This document shows positions 46,094 through 54,813 of a stretch of 64,000 nucleotides of DNA, in pieces. The notes below the pieces were generated by a model. The model made no database searches, was not told the DNA's origin, and was given only the letters and a program-made list of their open reading frames with translations. The stretch is from Vicinamibacterales bacterium (GTDB taxonomy: Bacteria; Acidobacteriota; Vicinamibacteria; Vicinamibacterales; UBA2999): positions 124,001-188,000 of the forward strand of contig JAWKHS010000004.1 in assembly GCA_041394705.1 (NCBI GenBank), written 5' to 3'. The position numbers were made by a program, and so were the translations under genes. Position 1 is the first letter of the stretch; each line of letters starts with the position of its first letter.

Positions 46094-47491
46094 GTGTCGC
46101 GGTTCCTCGGCTGGCCTCTGGCGCTCCTCGTCACGGTCGCGGTCGCAGCCGCTGCCGTGCTGGCGCTGGTCTCCCTCCGGAACGAACGCGAGTACGGCCG
46201 GCTGGTCTCGCTCGGCGACGAGGCCCTGACCTCGTCGGATCTGCCCGCGGCCATCGAGGCCTACACCGGCGCCATCACCCTCAACCCCGACTCCATGGCC
46301 GCGCACCTCAAGCGCGGGCTCGCCTATCGGCGCCGCCACGAGCTCGCGGCGGCGCTCCGGGACCTCCGGCGGGCGGCCGAGCTCGACCCCTCGGCGCCCC
46401 GCGCGTTCGAGTGGCTGGGCGACGTCATGCTCGATTTCGGGCGCGATGCCCGCGCGGCGGAGCGGTTCGAGGAGAGCGTCCGCCTGGACGACCGGCAGCC
46501 GTCCGTGCACTACAAGCTCGCGCTGGCCCGCTACCGCGCGGGCCGGCCCGGTCCCGCCGTGGACGCCGCGCGGCGCGCGATTGCCCTGGCGCCGGATCTG
46601 GCCGAGGGCCATTACCTGCTCGGCCTGTGCCTCAGGGACCTCGGCCGGCTCGATGACGCGACGGCTGAGCTCACGACCGCGACCCGGCTCGCCCCGGCCA
46701 TGCTCGCGGTGCGGGAAGCCCGGGCCGACGTCTACCGGGCACGTGGCCAGACGTCGCGGGCCGTCGACGAGCTGAACGCCCTGTCCGCCCTGGAGCCGGA
46801 GCGGCCCGACCGGGCGGTGGCGGTCGCGGTGGCGTACGCGCGCGCCGGCCGCCAGGACGCGGCCGTGCTGTCGCTCGGCCGCGCCGCCGAACGTTTCCCG
46901 GATTCCGGGCTCGTCCTGACGGCCCTCGGCGGCCTGTGGCTGCGGGCGGCGGAGGCTGGCGACCCGGCCGCGCTCGGCCGGGCGCTGACGACGCTCGCCC
47001 GCGCGGCCCAGCTCAAGGACGCCACCGGGGATACGTGGACGCTGCTCGGCCAGGCCCGGCTCCGGGCCGGCGATCTGGTCGGCGCCGAACGGGACCTGCG
47101 GGAGGCCGCCGCGCGCGAGCCCGTGATGCCCGACGCCCTGACGGCCCTCGGGGACGTCCTGGAGCGGCGGCGCGACCTGGACGGCGCCCGCCAGGCCCTG
47201 GCCCGCTTCGTGGCCTTGCGTGCCGGCAGCGCCGCGGCCGACGCCGTGACGCCCCGTCTGGCCGACCTGTCGACGCGCGCCGGCGACCCGCACGCCGCCG
47301 CCTATTGGTACGGGCGGGCCGAGGCCGCGCTCGGCGCGACGCCCGGGCTGCTCCTTCGCCACGCCGAGGCCGAGGTGAGCGCGGGCGATCTCGACTCCGC
47401 ACGCGTCCTGGTGGCCCGCGGGCTGGCCCTGGAGCGGACGCACCCCGGACTGCGGGCGCTGGACCGGTCCCTCCAGCGCGGCCGCCCCTGA
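46094..47491 (+). CDS. Membrane-anchored TPR-repeat protein
   Basis: A 465-residue protein with one N-terminal membrane helix (LGWPLALLVTVAVAAAAVLALVSL; core about 5-26), then a continuous stretch of tetratricopeptide repeats to the end. Repeat cores such as AIEAYTGAITLNPDSMAAHLKRG, ALRDLRRAAELDPSAPRAFEWLG and AERFEESVRLDDRQPSVHYKLA show the W/L-G-Y-A-P pattern. There are about ten repeats. It is probably a periplasmic protein-protein adaptor. No partner can be named from context. GTG start at 46094 fits the promoter. Confidence 0.82.
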   Translation: MSRFLGWPLALLVTVAVAAAAVLALVSLRNEREYGRLVSLGDEALTSSDLPAAIEAYTGAITLNPDSMAAHLKRGLAYRRRHELAAALRDLRRAAELDPSAPRAFEWLGDVMLDFGRDARAAERFEESVRLDDRQPSVHYKLALARYRAGRPGPAVDAARRAIALAPDLAEGHYLLGLCLRDLGRLDDATAELTTATRLAPAMLAVREARADVYRARGQTSRAVDELNALSALEPERPDRAVAVAVAYARAGRQDAAVLSLGRAAERFPDSGLVLTALGGLWLRAAEAGDPAALGRALTTLARAAQLKDATGDTWTLLGQARLRAGDLVGAERDLREAAAREPVMPDALTALGDVLERRRDLDGARQALARFVALRAGSAAADAVTPRLADLSTRAGDPHAAAYWYGRAEAALGATPGLLLRHAEAEVSAGDLDSARVLVARGLALERTHPGLRALDRSLQRGRP

Positions 47492-47531
47492 GTCGGCCGC
47501 TCCGGGTCGCGCGCGAGTCCGCGTGAAGCCG

Positions 47532-47550
47532 CGCGGCGGGTCCCGCCGCG
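47532..47550. terminator. Perfect hairpin between convergent TPR and sigma-54 activator genes
   Basis: CGCGGCGGG (47532-47540) and CCCGCCGCG (47542-47550) around a single T: a perfect 19-base inverted repeat ending one base before the activator's stop and 41 bases after the TPR stop. No U tract on either side. Confidence 0.5.
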
Positions 47551-47551
47551 A

Positions 47552-48916
47552 TCAGGTCATGGACGGCCCCCGGCGGACGGCCGCCGCCAGCGGGCGGCCA
47601 TCGGCGGCGAGTCCCAGGCGCCGCGTGAGCTTGGCCAGCCCCTGCCGGGTGAGCCCCAACTCCCGCGCGACCGTGCCCGGATGGTGCGCGCAGCGCGCGA
47701 AGGCCCCGGCGACGAAGGCCTGCTCGAAGGTGCGCCGGGCGGCGTGGAGCGTGGAGGGCGCATGGGCCGGCCCCTCGCACCACACGCCGTCGACGTCCTC
47801 GCGGGCGATGAGACCGCGCGGCGGGCCCGCGGCCGCCATGGCTGCGACCGCGTTCTGGAGCTCACGCGCGTTGCCCGGCCAGTCGTAGGCGGTCAGCGCC
47901 GCCACGAGCGTCCGCGCCAGCCGTGCGCTGCGCCGCATGCGGAGCATGGTGAGCCGCCAGAAGTGGTCCGTGAGCACGGCGATGTCGTCGCGGCGATCGC
48001 GCAGCGGCGGCACGACCAGGCGCACGACGTCCAGCCGGAAGCGGAGATCGAGCCGGAAGCGGCCGGCCGCGACCTCGTCGCGCAGCGGCCGATTCGTCGC
48101 CGCGACGATCCGCACGTCCACGCGCCGCGCCGCTGTCTCCCCGAGGCGCCGCACCTCGCCTTCCTGCAGCACGCGCAGCAGCTTGGCCTGCGCGCGCGGC
48201 GTCAGCTCGGCCACCTCGTCCAGGAAGAGCGTGCCCGTATGGGCCTCCTCCACGAGCCCGCGCCGGTCCAGCGCCGCGCCGGTGAAGGCGCCACGAGCGT
48301 GCCCGAAGAGCTCGGCGTCGACGAGCTCGTCGGCGAGCGCCGCGCAGTTGACGGCCACGAACGGCCCGTGGCGCCGGGGACTGGCCGCGTGGAGGGCACG
48401 CGCCACCAGTTCCTTGCCGACGCCGCTCTCGCCTTCCACGAGGACGGGGACGAGCGCCGCGGCGGCCTTCGGGATGCGCGCGCGAAGCCGGGTGATGGCG
48501 TCGCTCACGCCGACGATGCCGAACGGCGGCTCGCCCGGGGGCTCGACCGGCACGGTATCCATCGAGGCGACCAGCGGCGCGACGATGTCGGCTGCGGCCA
48601 GCACCAGGCCGCGGTGCGGCGACACGTCGGCCGAGCCGCACCACGCCAGCTGCGCCACCGGGTCGTCGCCGTAGAGCACGGGCGTGGCCTCCACCCCGCG
48701 GCCGCCCGGGTGCGGCGTGAGCCCGGACGTCGCGACGACCAGCCGCGGCTGCTCCCGCCACACCGCGACGCCCTCCGCGCCGAGCGCCGCGCGCAGGTGG
48801 CAGCAGATGCGCTCGACGGCGCGGGCATCGTTCTCGAGTCCAGCCAGCACGCACGCCTCCGCCGCCGGTGGTGCAAGGGGCGGACCGCCCGTCACGCGCC
48901 GCGAAGACGCGCCCAT
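47552..48916 (-). CDS. Sigma-54-dependent transcriptional activator
   Basis: A 454-residue bacterial enhancer-binding protein. Residues 1-130 form a poorly conserved sensor-like domain, possibly a GAF remnant, with no receiver Asp pattern. The AAA+ domain (about 133-370) has Walker A GESGVGKE (162-169), GAFTGA (209-214), the loop that contacts sigma-54, and Walker B LFLDEVAEL. The C-terminal Fis-like helix-turn-helix (HPGTVARELGLTRQGLAKLTRRLG; partial VARELGLTRQGLAKL) binds DNA. Complete GAFTGA implies a working sigma-54 activator. Its targets are not visible; no -24/-12 promoter was seen nearby. ATG at 48916 is used because longer frames would run into the aroC promoter. Confidence 0.88.
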   Translation of the reverse strand: MGASSRRVTGGPPLAPPAAEACVLAGLENDARAVERICCHLRAALGAEGVAVWREQPRLVVATSGLTPHPGGRGVEATPVLYGDDPVAQLAWCGSADVSPHRGLVLAAADIVAPLVASMDTVPVEPPGEPPFGIVGVSDAITRLRARIPKAAAALVPVLVEGESGVGKELVARALHAASPRRHGPFVAVNCAALADELVDAELFGHARGAFTGAALDRRGLVEEAHTGTLFLDEVAELTPRAQAKLLRVLQEGEVRRLGETAARRVDVRIVAATNRPLRDEVAAGRFRLDLRFRLDVVRLVVPPLRDRRDDIAVLTDHFWRLTMLRMRRSARLARTLVAALTAYDWPGNARELQNAVAAMAAAGPPRGLIAREDVDGVWCEGPAHAPSTLHAARRTFEQAFVAGAFARCAHHPGTVARELGLTRQGLAKLTRRLGLAADGRPLAAAVRRGPSMT

Positions 48917-48956
48917 CACCCGCGCGCCGCGGCCCGAACCACGCAGAAACTTCGCG

Positions 48957-48962
48957 TACAAT
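48957..48962 (+). promoter_or_regulatory. -10 box of the aroC-def-fmt operon
   Basis: TACAAT, nine bases before the aroC ATG at 48972; no Shine-Dalgarno and no strong -35. Predicted leader is two or three bases. Confidence 0.5.
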
Positions 48963-48971
48963 CTCGGGCCG

Positions 48972-50174
48972 ATGCTGCGGTTTCTGACTGCCGGCGAGTC
49001 CCACGGCCGGGGCCTCGTCGTGATCGTCGACGGCGTGCCGGCGGGGCTCGCGCTCGACATGGATCGGCTGACCGGCCGCCTCCGCCGCCGCCAGGGCGGC
49101 TACGGCCGCGGCCGCCGCATGGCCATCGAGTCCGACGCGGCGCGGCCGCTGGCCGGCGTGCGGCGCGGAGTGACGACGGGCGCGCCCGTCGCCCTGGAAA
49201 TCGCCAACCGCGACTGGGTGAACTGGCAGCGCACCATGCACGCCGAGCCCGAGCCTCCGCCCGACGCCACTGGCGCCTCTCGCGCCGCGGTGGTCCGGCC
49301 GCGGCCCGGCCACGCCGACCTGGCCGGCGCGCTGAAGTACGAGCTCGACGACGTCCGGGACGTGCTGGAGCGCGCCAGCGCGCGCGAGACCGCGGCTCGC
49401 GTGGCCGCCGGCGGGGTCGCCATCCAGGTGCTCGAGGCCGTCGGCGCGCGGGTGGCCAGTCACGTCACCGCCATCGCCGACGTGGCCCTGCCCGCCGGCC
49501 GCCTCGTCACCTTCGCCGAGGCCGCGGCGCTCGCCGACGACGCGCCGCTCCGGTGCGTGGATCCCGCAATCGAGGCCGCGATGATCGCGCGGATCGATCG
49601 CGCGAAAGACGACGGCGACACGCTGGGCGGCTCGTTCGAGGTGATCGTCACGGGCGTGCCCGTCGGATTGGGCAGCTACACGCAGTGGGACCGGAAGCTC
49701 GACGGCCGCCTCGCGCAGGCGGTCATGTCCATCCCCGCGATCAAGGGCGTCGGCATCGGCCTCGGCGCGGAGAGCGCCGCGCGCCCCGGATCCGGCGTGC
49801 ACGACGAGATCCTGCCGCCGGCGGCCCGGGGCGGGAGGCCGGCGCGTCCGACCAACCGCGCGGGCGGCCTCGAAGGCGGGGTCACCAACGGCGAGGACGT
49901 GCGGGTGGTGGGTCACATGAAGCCGATCGCGACGCTCATGCAGCCGCTGCGATCGGTGGACCTGACCACGATGGCGGCGGCGCCGGCGGCCATCGAGCGC
50001 AGCGACGTGTGCGCGGTGCCGGCCGCCGCGGTGGTCGCCGAGGCCATGGTGGGATTCGTCCTCGCCGATGCGCTCCTGGAGCGCTTCGGCGCCGACTCGA
50101 TGGCGCTCGTGGCGCGCCACCTGGCGGCGACGTCGGACGCGCTGGGCGCGCGGCTCACGCCCGCGGGCCGATGA
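48972..50174 (+). CDS. aroC: Chorismate synthase
   Basis: A 400-residue FMN-dependent lyase that makes chorismate, the branch point for Trp, Tyr, Phe and folate. Family signatures: TAGESHGRGLV at the N-terminus, RPRPGHADLAGALKY, and ASARETAARVAAGG. Its product feeds the trpE and chorismate mutase enzymes encoded elsewhere in the window. It heads a long plus-strand operon; its stop overlaps def (ATGA). Length is normal. Confidence 0.97.
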   Translation: MLRFLTAGESHGRGLVVIVDGVPAGLALDMDRLTGRLRRRQGGYGRGRRMAIESDAARPLAGVRRGVTTGAPVALEIANRDWVNWQRTMHAEPEPPPDATGASRAAVVRPRPGHADLAGALKYELDDVRDVLERASARETAARVAAGGVAIQVLEAVGARVASHVTAIADVALPAGRLVTFAEAAALADDAPLRCVDPAIEAAMIARIDRAKDDGDTLGGSFEVIVTGVPVGLGSYTQWDRKLDGRLAQAVMSIPAIKGVGIGLGAESAARPGSGVHDEILPPAARGGRPARPTNRAGGLEGGVTNGEDVRVVGHMKPIATLMQPLRSVDLTTMAAAPAAIERSDVCAVPAAAVVAEAMVGFVLADALLERFGADSMALVARHLAATSDALGARLTPAGR

Positions 50175-50680
50175 CGCGCCCCGTGCTCCGCCTGGGCGCG
50201 CCGGTGCTGCGCGAGGCGGCGAAGGCCGTCGAGGCCGTGACGCCCGAGATCCAGGCCCTCGTGGACGACATGATCGCGTCGATGTACGCCGCCCGCGGCA
50301 TCGGCCTGGCCGCGCCCCAGATCGGCGTGGGACTGCGGATCTTCGTCGTCGACGTCAGCGGCGGACGGGATCCGGCCGCGCTCAAGGTCTGCATCAACCC
50401 GGAGTGGGTGAGGCGGGACGGCATGCAGCTCGAGGAAGAGGGCTGCCTCAGCGTCCCCGGGTTCAACGCCACCGTGGCCCGTCCCGCGACGGCCTCCGTG
50501 CGCGCCCTCGGCAGGGACGGCCAGCCGCACACGCTCGAGGGCACCGGACTCCTCGCGCGCGCGCTGCAGCACGAGATGGATCACCTGGACGGGATGCTCT
50601 TCGTCGACCGGCTGCGCGGGATCAACCGCGCCATGATCCTGCGCAAGATCCGCAAGCTCGATCGCGAAGGCGAGTGGTGA
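50171..50680 (+). CDS. def: Peptide deformylase
   Basis: A 169-residue metalloenzyme that removes the formyl group from new proteins. All three motifs are present: GIGLAAPQ (43-50), EGCLSVPG with metal Cys92, and HEMDHLDG with H134, E135 and H138. ATGA overlap with aroC, GTGA overlap with fmt. The def-fmt pair is conserved across bacteria. Confidence 0.97.
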   Translation: MTRPVLRLGAPVLREAAKAVEAVTPEIQALVDDMIASMYAARGIGLAAPQIGVGLRIFVVDVSGGRDPAALKVCINPEWVRRDGMQLEEEGCLSVPGFNATVARPATASVRALGRDGQPHTLEGTGLLARALQHEMDHLDGMLFVDRLRGINRAMILRKIRKLDREGEW

Positions 50681-51624
50681 CCGCGGTGCGCGTGGTCTTC
50701 TTCGGCACGCCCGAGTTCGCCGTGCCCACGCTGCGGGCGCTCATCGCGACGCCGCACCCCGTCGTCGGCGTCGTCACGCAGCCCGATCGTCCGCGCGGCC
50801 GCGGGCAGAAGGTCACCCCGGGGCCGGTCGCCGCGCTCGCCCGGGAGGCCGGCCTTCCGCTGCTGCAGCCGGACACGCTCGCCGATCCCGCCCTTCGCGA
50901 GGCGCTGTCGGCCGTCGGGGCGGATCTCGGCGTCGTCGCGGCGTACGGGCGCATCCTGCCGGAATGGCTGCTGGCGCTGCCGCGCGCCGGCCTCATCAAC
51001 GTCCATGCGTCGCTGCTGCCCGCCTATCGCGGCGCCGCGCCCGTGCACCGCGCGGTCATGGCCGGCGAACGCGAGACCGGGGTGACGATCATGCGCGTCG
51101 TGAAGGCCCTCGACGCGGGCCCGATGCTCGCCGACGTTCGCGTGCCGATTGGCCCCGACGCGACGAGCGACGAGGTGGAACGGGCGCTGGCCGAGGCCGG
51201 CGCGGCCCTGCTCGTGGACGTGGTCGGGCGCCTCGCGCGGGGACCCGTGCCGGAAACGCCGCAGGACGGGACCGCGGCCACCTACGCCGCCAAGATCACG
51301 CGGGCCGACAGCCCCATCGACTGGACGTGGCCGGCGGCGCGGATCCACGACCGCGTGCGCGGGCTGCACCCGTGGCCCCACGCCTCGGCGACGGTCGCGG
51401 GCCGGCGGATGATCGTCCACCGGAGCCAGGTGAGCGGGGGCACGACGACGGCGGCGCCGGGCACGGTGGTGGCCTCCGGCGTCGAGGGCGTGGACGTGGC
51501 GGCCGGCGACGGCCGTCTCGTGCGGCTGGTCGAGCTGCAGGCCGAGGGGGGCCGGCGCCTCCCCGCCGCGGCGTTCCTCGCCGGCCATCCGTTGCCGGCC
51601 GGCAGCCGCTTCGACGTGCCGTGA
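50677..51624 (+). CDS. fmt: Methionyl-tRNA formyltransferase
   Basis: A 315-residue enzyme that formylates initiator Met-tRNA. Motifs: VVFFGTPEFAVPTL at the N-terminus, HASLLPAYRGAAPVHRAV (catalytic Asn-His-Asp context and folate site) and a C-terminal OB-like tRNA-binding domain (about 210-315). GTG start at 50677 overlaps the def stop; a second GTG three codons later is also possible. Its stop overlaps rsmB. Functions with Def in N-terminal formyl cycling. Confidence 0.97.
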   Translation: MTAVRVVFFGTPEFAVPTLRALIATPHPVVGVVTQPDRPRGRGQKVTPGPVAALAREAGLPLLQPDTLADPALREALSAVGADLGVVAAYGRILPEWLLALPRAGLINVHASLLPAYRGAAPVHRAVMAGERETGVTIMRVVKALDAGPMLADVRVPIGPDATSDEVERALAEAGAALLVDVVGRLARGPVPETPQDGTAATYAAKITRADSPIDWTWPAARIHDRVRGLHPWPHASATVAGRRMIVHRSQVSGGTTTAAPGTVVASGVEGVDVAAGDGRLVRLVELQAEGGRRLPAAAFLAGHPLPAGSRFDVP

Positions 51625-52991
51625 TCGCGCCGGCCCGACGCGCGGCGATGGCGGCCCTGCTGGCGGTGGAGCTCGGCCGGGCGGACCTGGACACGGCGAT
51701 CGACCGCGCCCGTGAGGGGCTCGCCGATCCGCGCGACCTCGCGCTCCTCCACGAGATCGTGACGGGCACGCTCCGCTGGCAGGGCCGGCTCGACTGGTTC
51801 CTGGCCGCGGGCTCGTCCGTCCCGCTCGCGCGCCTCGACCCCGAAGTCCTGGTGGCGCTGCGCATGGGCGCATACCAGTTGCAGCACCTCGATCGCACGC
51901 CGGCGCGGGCCGTCGTGGACGACGCCGTCGCGCTCGTCAAGCGGGCGCGGAAGTCGAGCGCCGCCGGATTCGTGAACGCCGTCCTCCGGCGGCTGGCCCG
52001 AGGCGACTGGCGGGCGCTGCCGGACCCCGCCGCCGCCGCGGACGGCGAGGCCTTCGCCGCGGCGCTGGCCGTGACCGCGGCTCACCCGCGCTGGCTCGTG
52101 GACCGGTGGCTGGCCCGGGAATCCAGGGACGTGGTCGAGGCGTGGTTGACGTTCGACAACGCCGCGGCGCCGCTGGTCCTGAGGGTGAACCCGCTCGCCG
52201 CCGGGGGGCGCGACGCCGCCGGCCGGCTGAGCGCGCGCGGCGTCGAGACGCACCCGTGCCGATGGGCGCCGCTCGGCCTCGTCGTGGACGGAGGGCCGTC
52301 GCCCGAGCTGTCGCGGGCCCTGGAGGCCGGCGAGGTGTTCCTGCAGGACGAGGGCTCGCAGCTGGCGGCGCTCGTGGCGCCCGTCGCGGCCGGCCACCGC
52401 GTCCTGGACCTGTGCGCGGCCCCGGGCGGCAAGACGCTGGCGTACGCGGCGGCCGCCGGTCCGGCCGGGCGTGTGGTGGCCTGCGACGTCCGGCCCCGCC
52501 GCCTCGACCTCCTCGCCGGGACGCTGCGGCGCGCCGGAGCGCACCGTGCGTCGGTCGTGGGCGTGGGCGAGCGGGATCCGCTGCCGTTCGGACCCGTCTT
52601 CGACGTCGTGGCCGTGGACGCCCCGTGCAGCGGTCTCGGCACGCTGCGGCGCGATCCCGACATCAAGTGGCGCCGCCGCCCGGCGGACCTCGCGGCCTAC
52701 CACGCGCGACAGGTCGACCTGATCCGGCGCGCCTCGGCGGCGGTCGCGCCGGGCGGCACCCTGGTCTACACGACGTGTTCCACCGAACCGGAGGAGAACG
52801 ACGAGGTCGTCGCGCGGTTCCTCCGCGACACGCCAGCGTTCGAACAACGGTCCGCCGCCGGCGGCCCCGGTGGCCGGCTGCTGGCCGAATTCGTCGGCGC
52901 CGACGGGTGGCTCCGGCTGCATCCGGCCAGGCACGGGCTGGAGGGCTATTGCGGCGCCGTGCTCGCCCGGCGAGCCGGTGGACGGTCCTGA
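51621..52991 (+). CDS. rsmB: 16S rRNA (cytosine967-C5)-methyltransferase
   Basis: A 456-residue Fmu/Sun family protein. The N-terminal NusB-like helical domain (about 1-135) is followed by an RNA-binding part and the SAM domain with VLDLCAAPGGKTLAYA. The two catalytic Cys lie in DAPCSGLGTLRRDPDIKW and TTCSTEPEEN. GTG start at 51621 overlaps the fmt stop. The def-fmt-rsmB order is the same as in many Firmicutes. Confidence 0.96.
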   Translation: MIAPARRAAMAALLAVELGRADLDTAIDRAREGLADPRDLALLHEIVTGTLRWQGRLDWFLAAGSSVPLARLDPEVLVALRMGAYQLQHLDRTPARAVVDDAVALVKRARKSSAAGFVNAVLRRLARGDWRALPDPAAAADGEAFAAALAVTAAHPRWLVDRWLARESRDVVEAWLTFDNAAAPLVLRVNPLAAGGRDAAGRLSARGVETHPCRWAPLGLVVDGGPSPELSRALEAGEVFLQDEGSQLAALVAPVAAGHRVLDLCAAPGGKTLAYAAAAGPAGRVVACDVRPRRLDLLAGTLRRAGAHRASVVGVGERDPLPFGPVFDVVAVDAPCSGLGTLRRDPDIKWRRRPADLAAYHARQVDLIRRASAAVAPGGTLVYTTCSTEPEENDEVVARFLRDTPAFEQRSAAGGPGGRLLAEFVGADGWLRLHPARHGLEGYCGAVLARRAGGRS

Positions 52992-53001
52992 GACCCTGTT
53001 G

Positions 53002-53007
53002 TACAGT
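53002..53007 (+). promoter_or_regulatory. Possible internal -10 box before the PASTA gene
   Basis: TACAGT, 12 bases before the ATG at 53020, in the 28-base gap after rsmB. It may give the PASTA-rpe part of the operon its own transcription. Confidence 0.35.
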
Positions 53008-53019
53008 GGTCGATCGCAC

Positions 53020-53742
53020 ATGCCTTTGCGGACCCGGGTATGGACGGTGGGGCGTTTTCTGGTGCTCGTGGGAGCGCTGGGCGCCACGTACTTCGGGTTC
53101 GCCGCCGTGGCCGTCCGGGTGGCCGTCAGGGCCCGGGACGTCGTCGTGCCGGACGTCACCGGGACCACCGTGGCCGACGCCACGGCTCGCCTGGCCCCGG
53201 TGGATCTCCACCTCACCGTCGACCCGGCCGAGCGCCCGAGCGCGGAAGTGCCGGCGGGCCGCGTGCTCGGCCAGGAGCCGAGGGCCGGCATGGCGTCCCG
53301 GCGCCAGCGGTCGGTGCGTGTCTGGCTGTCGGCCGGACCGCGCGTGGCCTACATGCCGCAGCTGGTCGGCGAGTCGGAGCGCGGCGCCGTGATCCGGCTG
53401 GCGCAGGAAGGCCTCGACAGCCCGTCCATCGCGACGATCCGCTCGGCCGACTTCTCCGTGGACCAGGTGATTGCCCAGGAGCCGCCCGCGGGGCGGCCGG
53501 CGGCGTCCGTACAGCTGCTGGTGAGCCGCGGGGCCGACATGGCCGCCTACGTGATGCCCGACCTCATCGGCCTCGAAGGCGAGGCCGCCGCGTCGGTGCT
53601 GCGGCAACAGGGGTTCCGCGTCAGCTTCGTCGCCGAGCAGGCCGACAGCGGCGTCCCCACGGGCGTCGTCGTGCGTCAGGCGCCGGCCGGCGGCTACCAG
53701 GTGCAGCCGGGCGCGGCCATCTCGCTGGAGGTCGCCCGGTGA
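53020..53742 (+). CDS. Membrane-anchored PASTA-repeat protein without kinase domain
   Basis: A 240-residue protein with one N-terminal membrane helix (VGRFLVLVGALGATYFGFAAV; core about 10-30) and three extracytoplasmic PASTA repeats: about 41-107 (VVVPDVTGTTVADATARL), 112-174 (MPQLVGESERGAVIRLAQEG) and 178-240 (VMPDLIGLEGEAAASVLRQQG). Each ends with the E/Q-P-x-A-G turn (GQEPRAGM, AQEPPAGR, RQAPAGGY). PASTA repeats bind peptidoglycan or beta-lactams in kinases and PBPs. No catalytic domain is present. It sits between rsmB and rpe, where Bacillus carries prkC, a PASTA kinase. Its stop overlaps rpe (GTGA). Confidence 0.88.
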   Translation: MPLRTRVWTVGRFLVLVGALGATYFGFAAVAVRVAVRARDVVVPDVTGTTVADATARLAPVDLHLTVDPAERPSAEVPAGRVLGQEPRAGMASRRQRSVRVWLSAGPRVAYMPQLVGESERGAVIRLAQEGLDSPSIATIRSADFSVDQVIAQEPPAGRPAASVQLLVSRGADMAAYVMPDLIGLEGEAAASVLRQQGFRVSFVAEQADSGVPTGVVVRQAPAGGYQVQPGAAISLEVAR

Positions 53743-54413
53743 GCCTCCGGGTGGCGCCTTCCATCCTGTCGGCCGACTTCGCCTGCCTCGCGCGCGACAT
53801 CGCGGCCGCCGAGGCCGGCGGCGCCGACCTCCTCCACGTGGACGTGATGGACGGCCACTTCGTGCCGAACCTCACCATCGGCCCCCCGGTCATCCGCGCG
53901 ATCCGCCGCGTGGCGTCGGTGCCGCTGGACGTGCACCTGATGGTGACGAACCCGGACCCGTACCTGGCGGCCTGCGCGGAGGCCGGAGCCGCGATGATCT
54001 CGGTCCACGCCGAGGTGCTGCCGCACCTGCACCGCACGCTGACCGCCATCCGCGACCTCGGCGTGCAGGCCGGCGTCGCGCTGAACCCGTCCACGCCCGT
54101 CGCGGTGCTGGAGGACGTGGCGGACCAGGTCGACTTCATCCTCGTCATGTCCGTCAATCCGGGCTTCGGCGGACAGCGGTTCATCCCGCGCGCGCTGGCC
54201 AAGGTCCGGGCCGCGTCCGCGCTGCTCGCCGCCGCGGGCGGGCGCGGATTCGTCGAGGTCGACGGCGGCATCGACGCCTCGAACGTCCGGGCGGTCGTGG
54301 ACGCGGGCGCGTCGGTGCTCGTGGCCGGCCATGCCGTGTTCGGCCAGCCCGACGCGGCCGCCGCCGTGCGGGCTCTTCGCGCCGCCGCCGACGGGAGCGG
54401 GCATGGCGACTGA
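53739..54413 (+). CDS. rpe: Ribulose-phosphate 3-epimerase
   Basis: A 224-residue TIM-barrel epimerase of the pentose phosphate pathway, interconverting ribulose-5-phosphate and xylulose-5-phosphate. Signatures: PSILSADFACL, HVDVMDGHFVPNLTIGP (metal and catalytic Asp), MSVNPGFGGQRFIP and VDGGID. GTG start at 53739 is coupled to the PASTA gene. Its stop is inside the next gene's first codons. Confidence 0.96.
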   Translation: MSLRVAPSILSADFACLARDIAAAEAGGADLLHVDVMDGHFVPNLTIGPPVIRAIRRVASVPLDVHLMVTNPDPYLAACAEAGAAMISVHAEVLPHLHRTLTAIRDLGVQAGVALNPSTPVAVLEDVADQVDFILVMSVNPGFGGQRFIPRALAKVRAASALLAAAGGRGFVEVDGGIDASNVRAVVDAGASVLVAGHAVFGQPDAAAAVRALRAAADGSGHGD

Positions 54414-54813
54414 CGGGCCGATCGCGCGGCGGAGCGTCAGCGCGATCCGCGTCCGCTACGCCGAGACCGATCAGATGGGCGTCGCCTACCACTCCAACTA
54501 CTTCGTGTGGTTCGAGGTGGCCAGGACCGACTGGCTGCGCGACCAGGGCGTCACCTACCGCGCGCTCGAGCAGGAGGGCTACTTCCTGCCCGTCATCGAC
54601 GCGCGCTGCGAGTACCGGGCGGCCGCGCGCTACGACGACGACCTCACGGTCACGGCGACGGCGCGGCTCGTCTCGCCCGTGCGCGTGGCGTTCGACTACG
54701 AGATTTCGAGCCCATCGGCGATCGTCGCCGTGGGCGCCACCGTCCACGCCACGCTCGACCGGGCCGGTCGTCCGGTGCGGGTGCCGGTGCGGATCAAGGA
54801 GCTCTTCGCATGA
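54403..54813 (+). CDS. Acyl-CoA thioesterase, YbgC/4HBT hot-dog family
   Basis: A 136-residue hot-dog-fold protein. The VRYAETDQMGVAYHSNYFVWFEVAR stretch contains the family active-site Asp (ETDQMGVAYHSNYF) and the typical helix. Known YbgC-type enzymes hydrolyse short-chain acyl-CoA and, in proteobacteria, are linked to the Tol-Pal envelope system; the exact substrate is unknown. ATG at 54403 overlaps the end of rpe by 11 bases. Its stop overlaps the epimerase start. Confidence 0.88.
   Translation: MATDGPIARRSVSAIRVRYAETDQMGVAYHSNYFVWFEVARTDWLRDQGVTYRALEQEGYFLPVIDARCEYRAAARYDDDLTVTATARLVSPVRVAFDYEISSPSAIVAVGATVHATLDRAGRPVRVPVRIKELFA

Noticed and set aside
47552..49060. Longer form of the sigma-54 activator starting at 49060
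   Set aside because: It would overlap the aroC promoter and first 89 bases of aroC on the other strand; the added 48 residues have no family likeness.
53002..53007. PASTA protein as a truncated PrkC with kinase lost through a frameshift
   Set aside because: The gene begins cleanly with a membrane helix after only 28 non-coding bases, and no kinase motif (HRD, DFG) is found in any frame upstream, which is occupied by rsmB.
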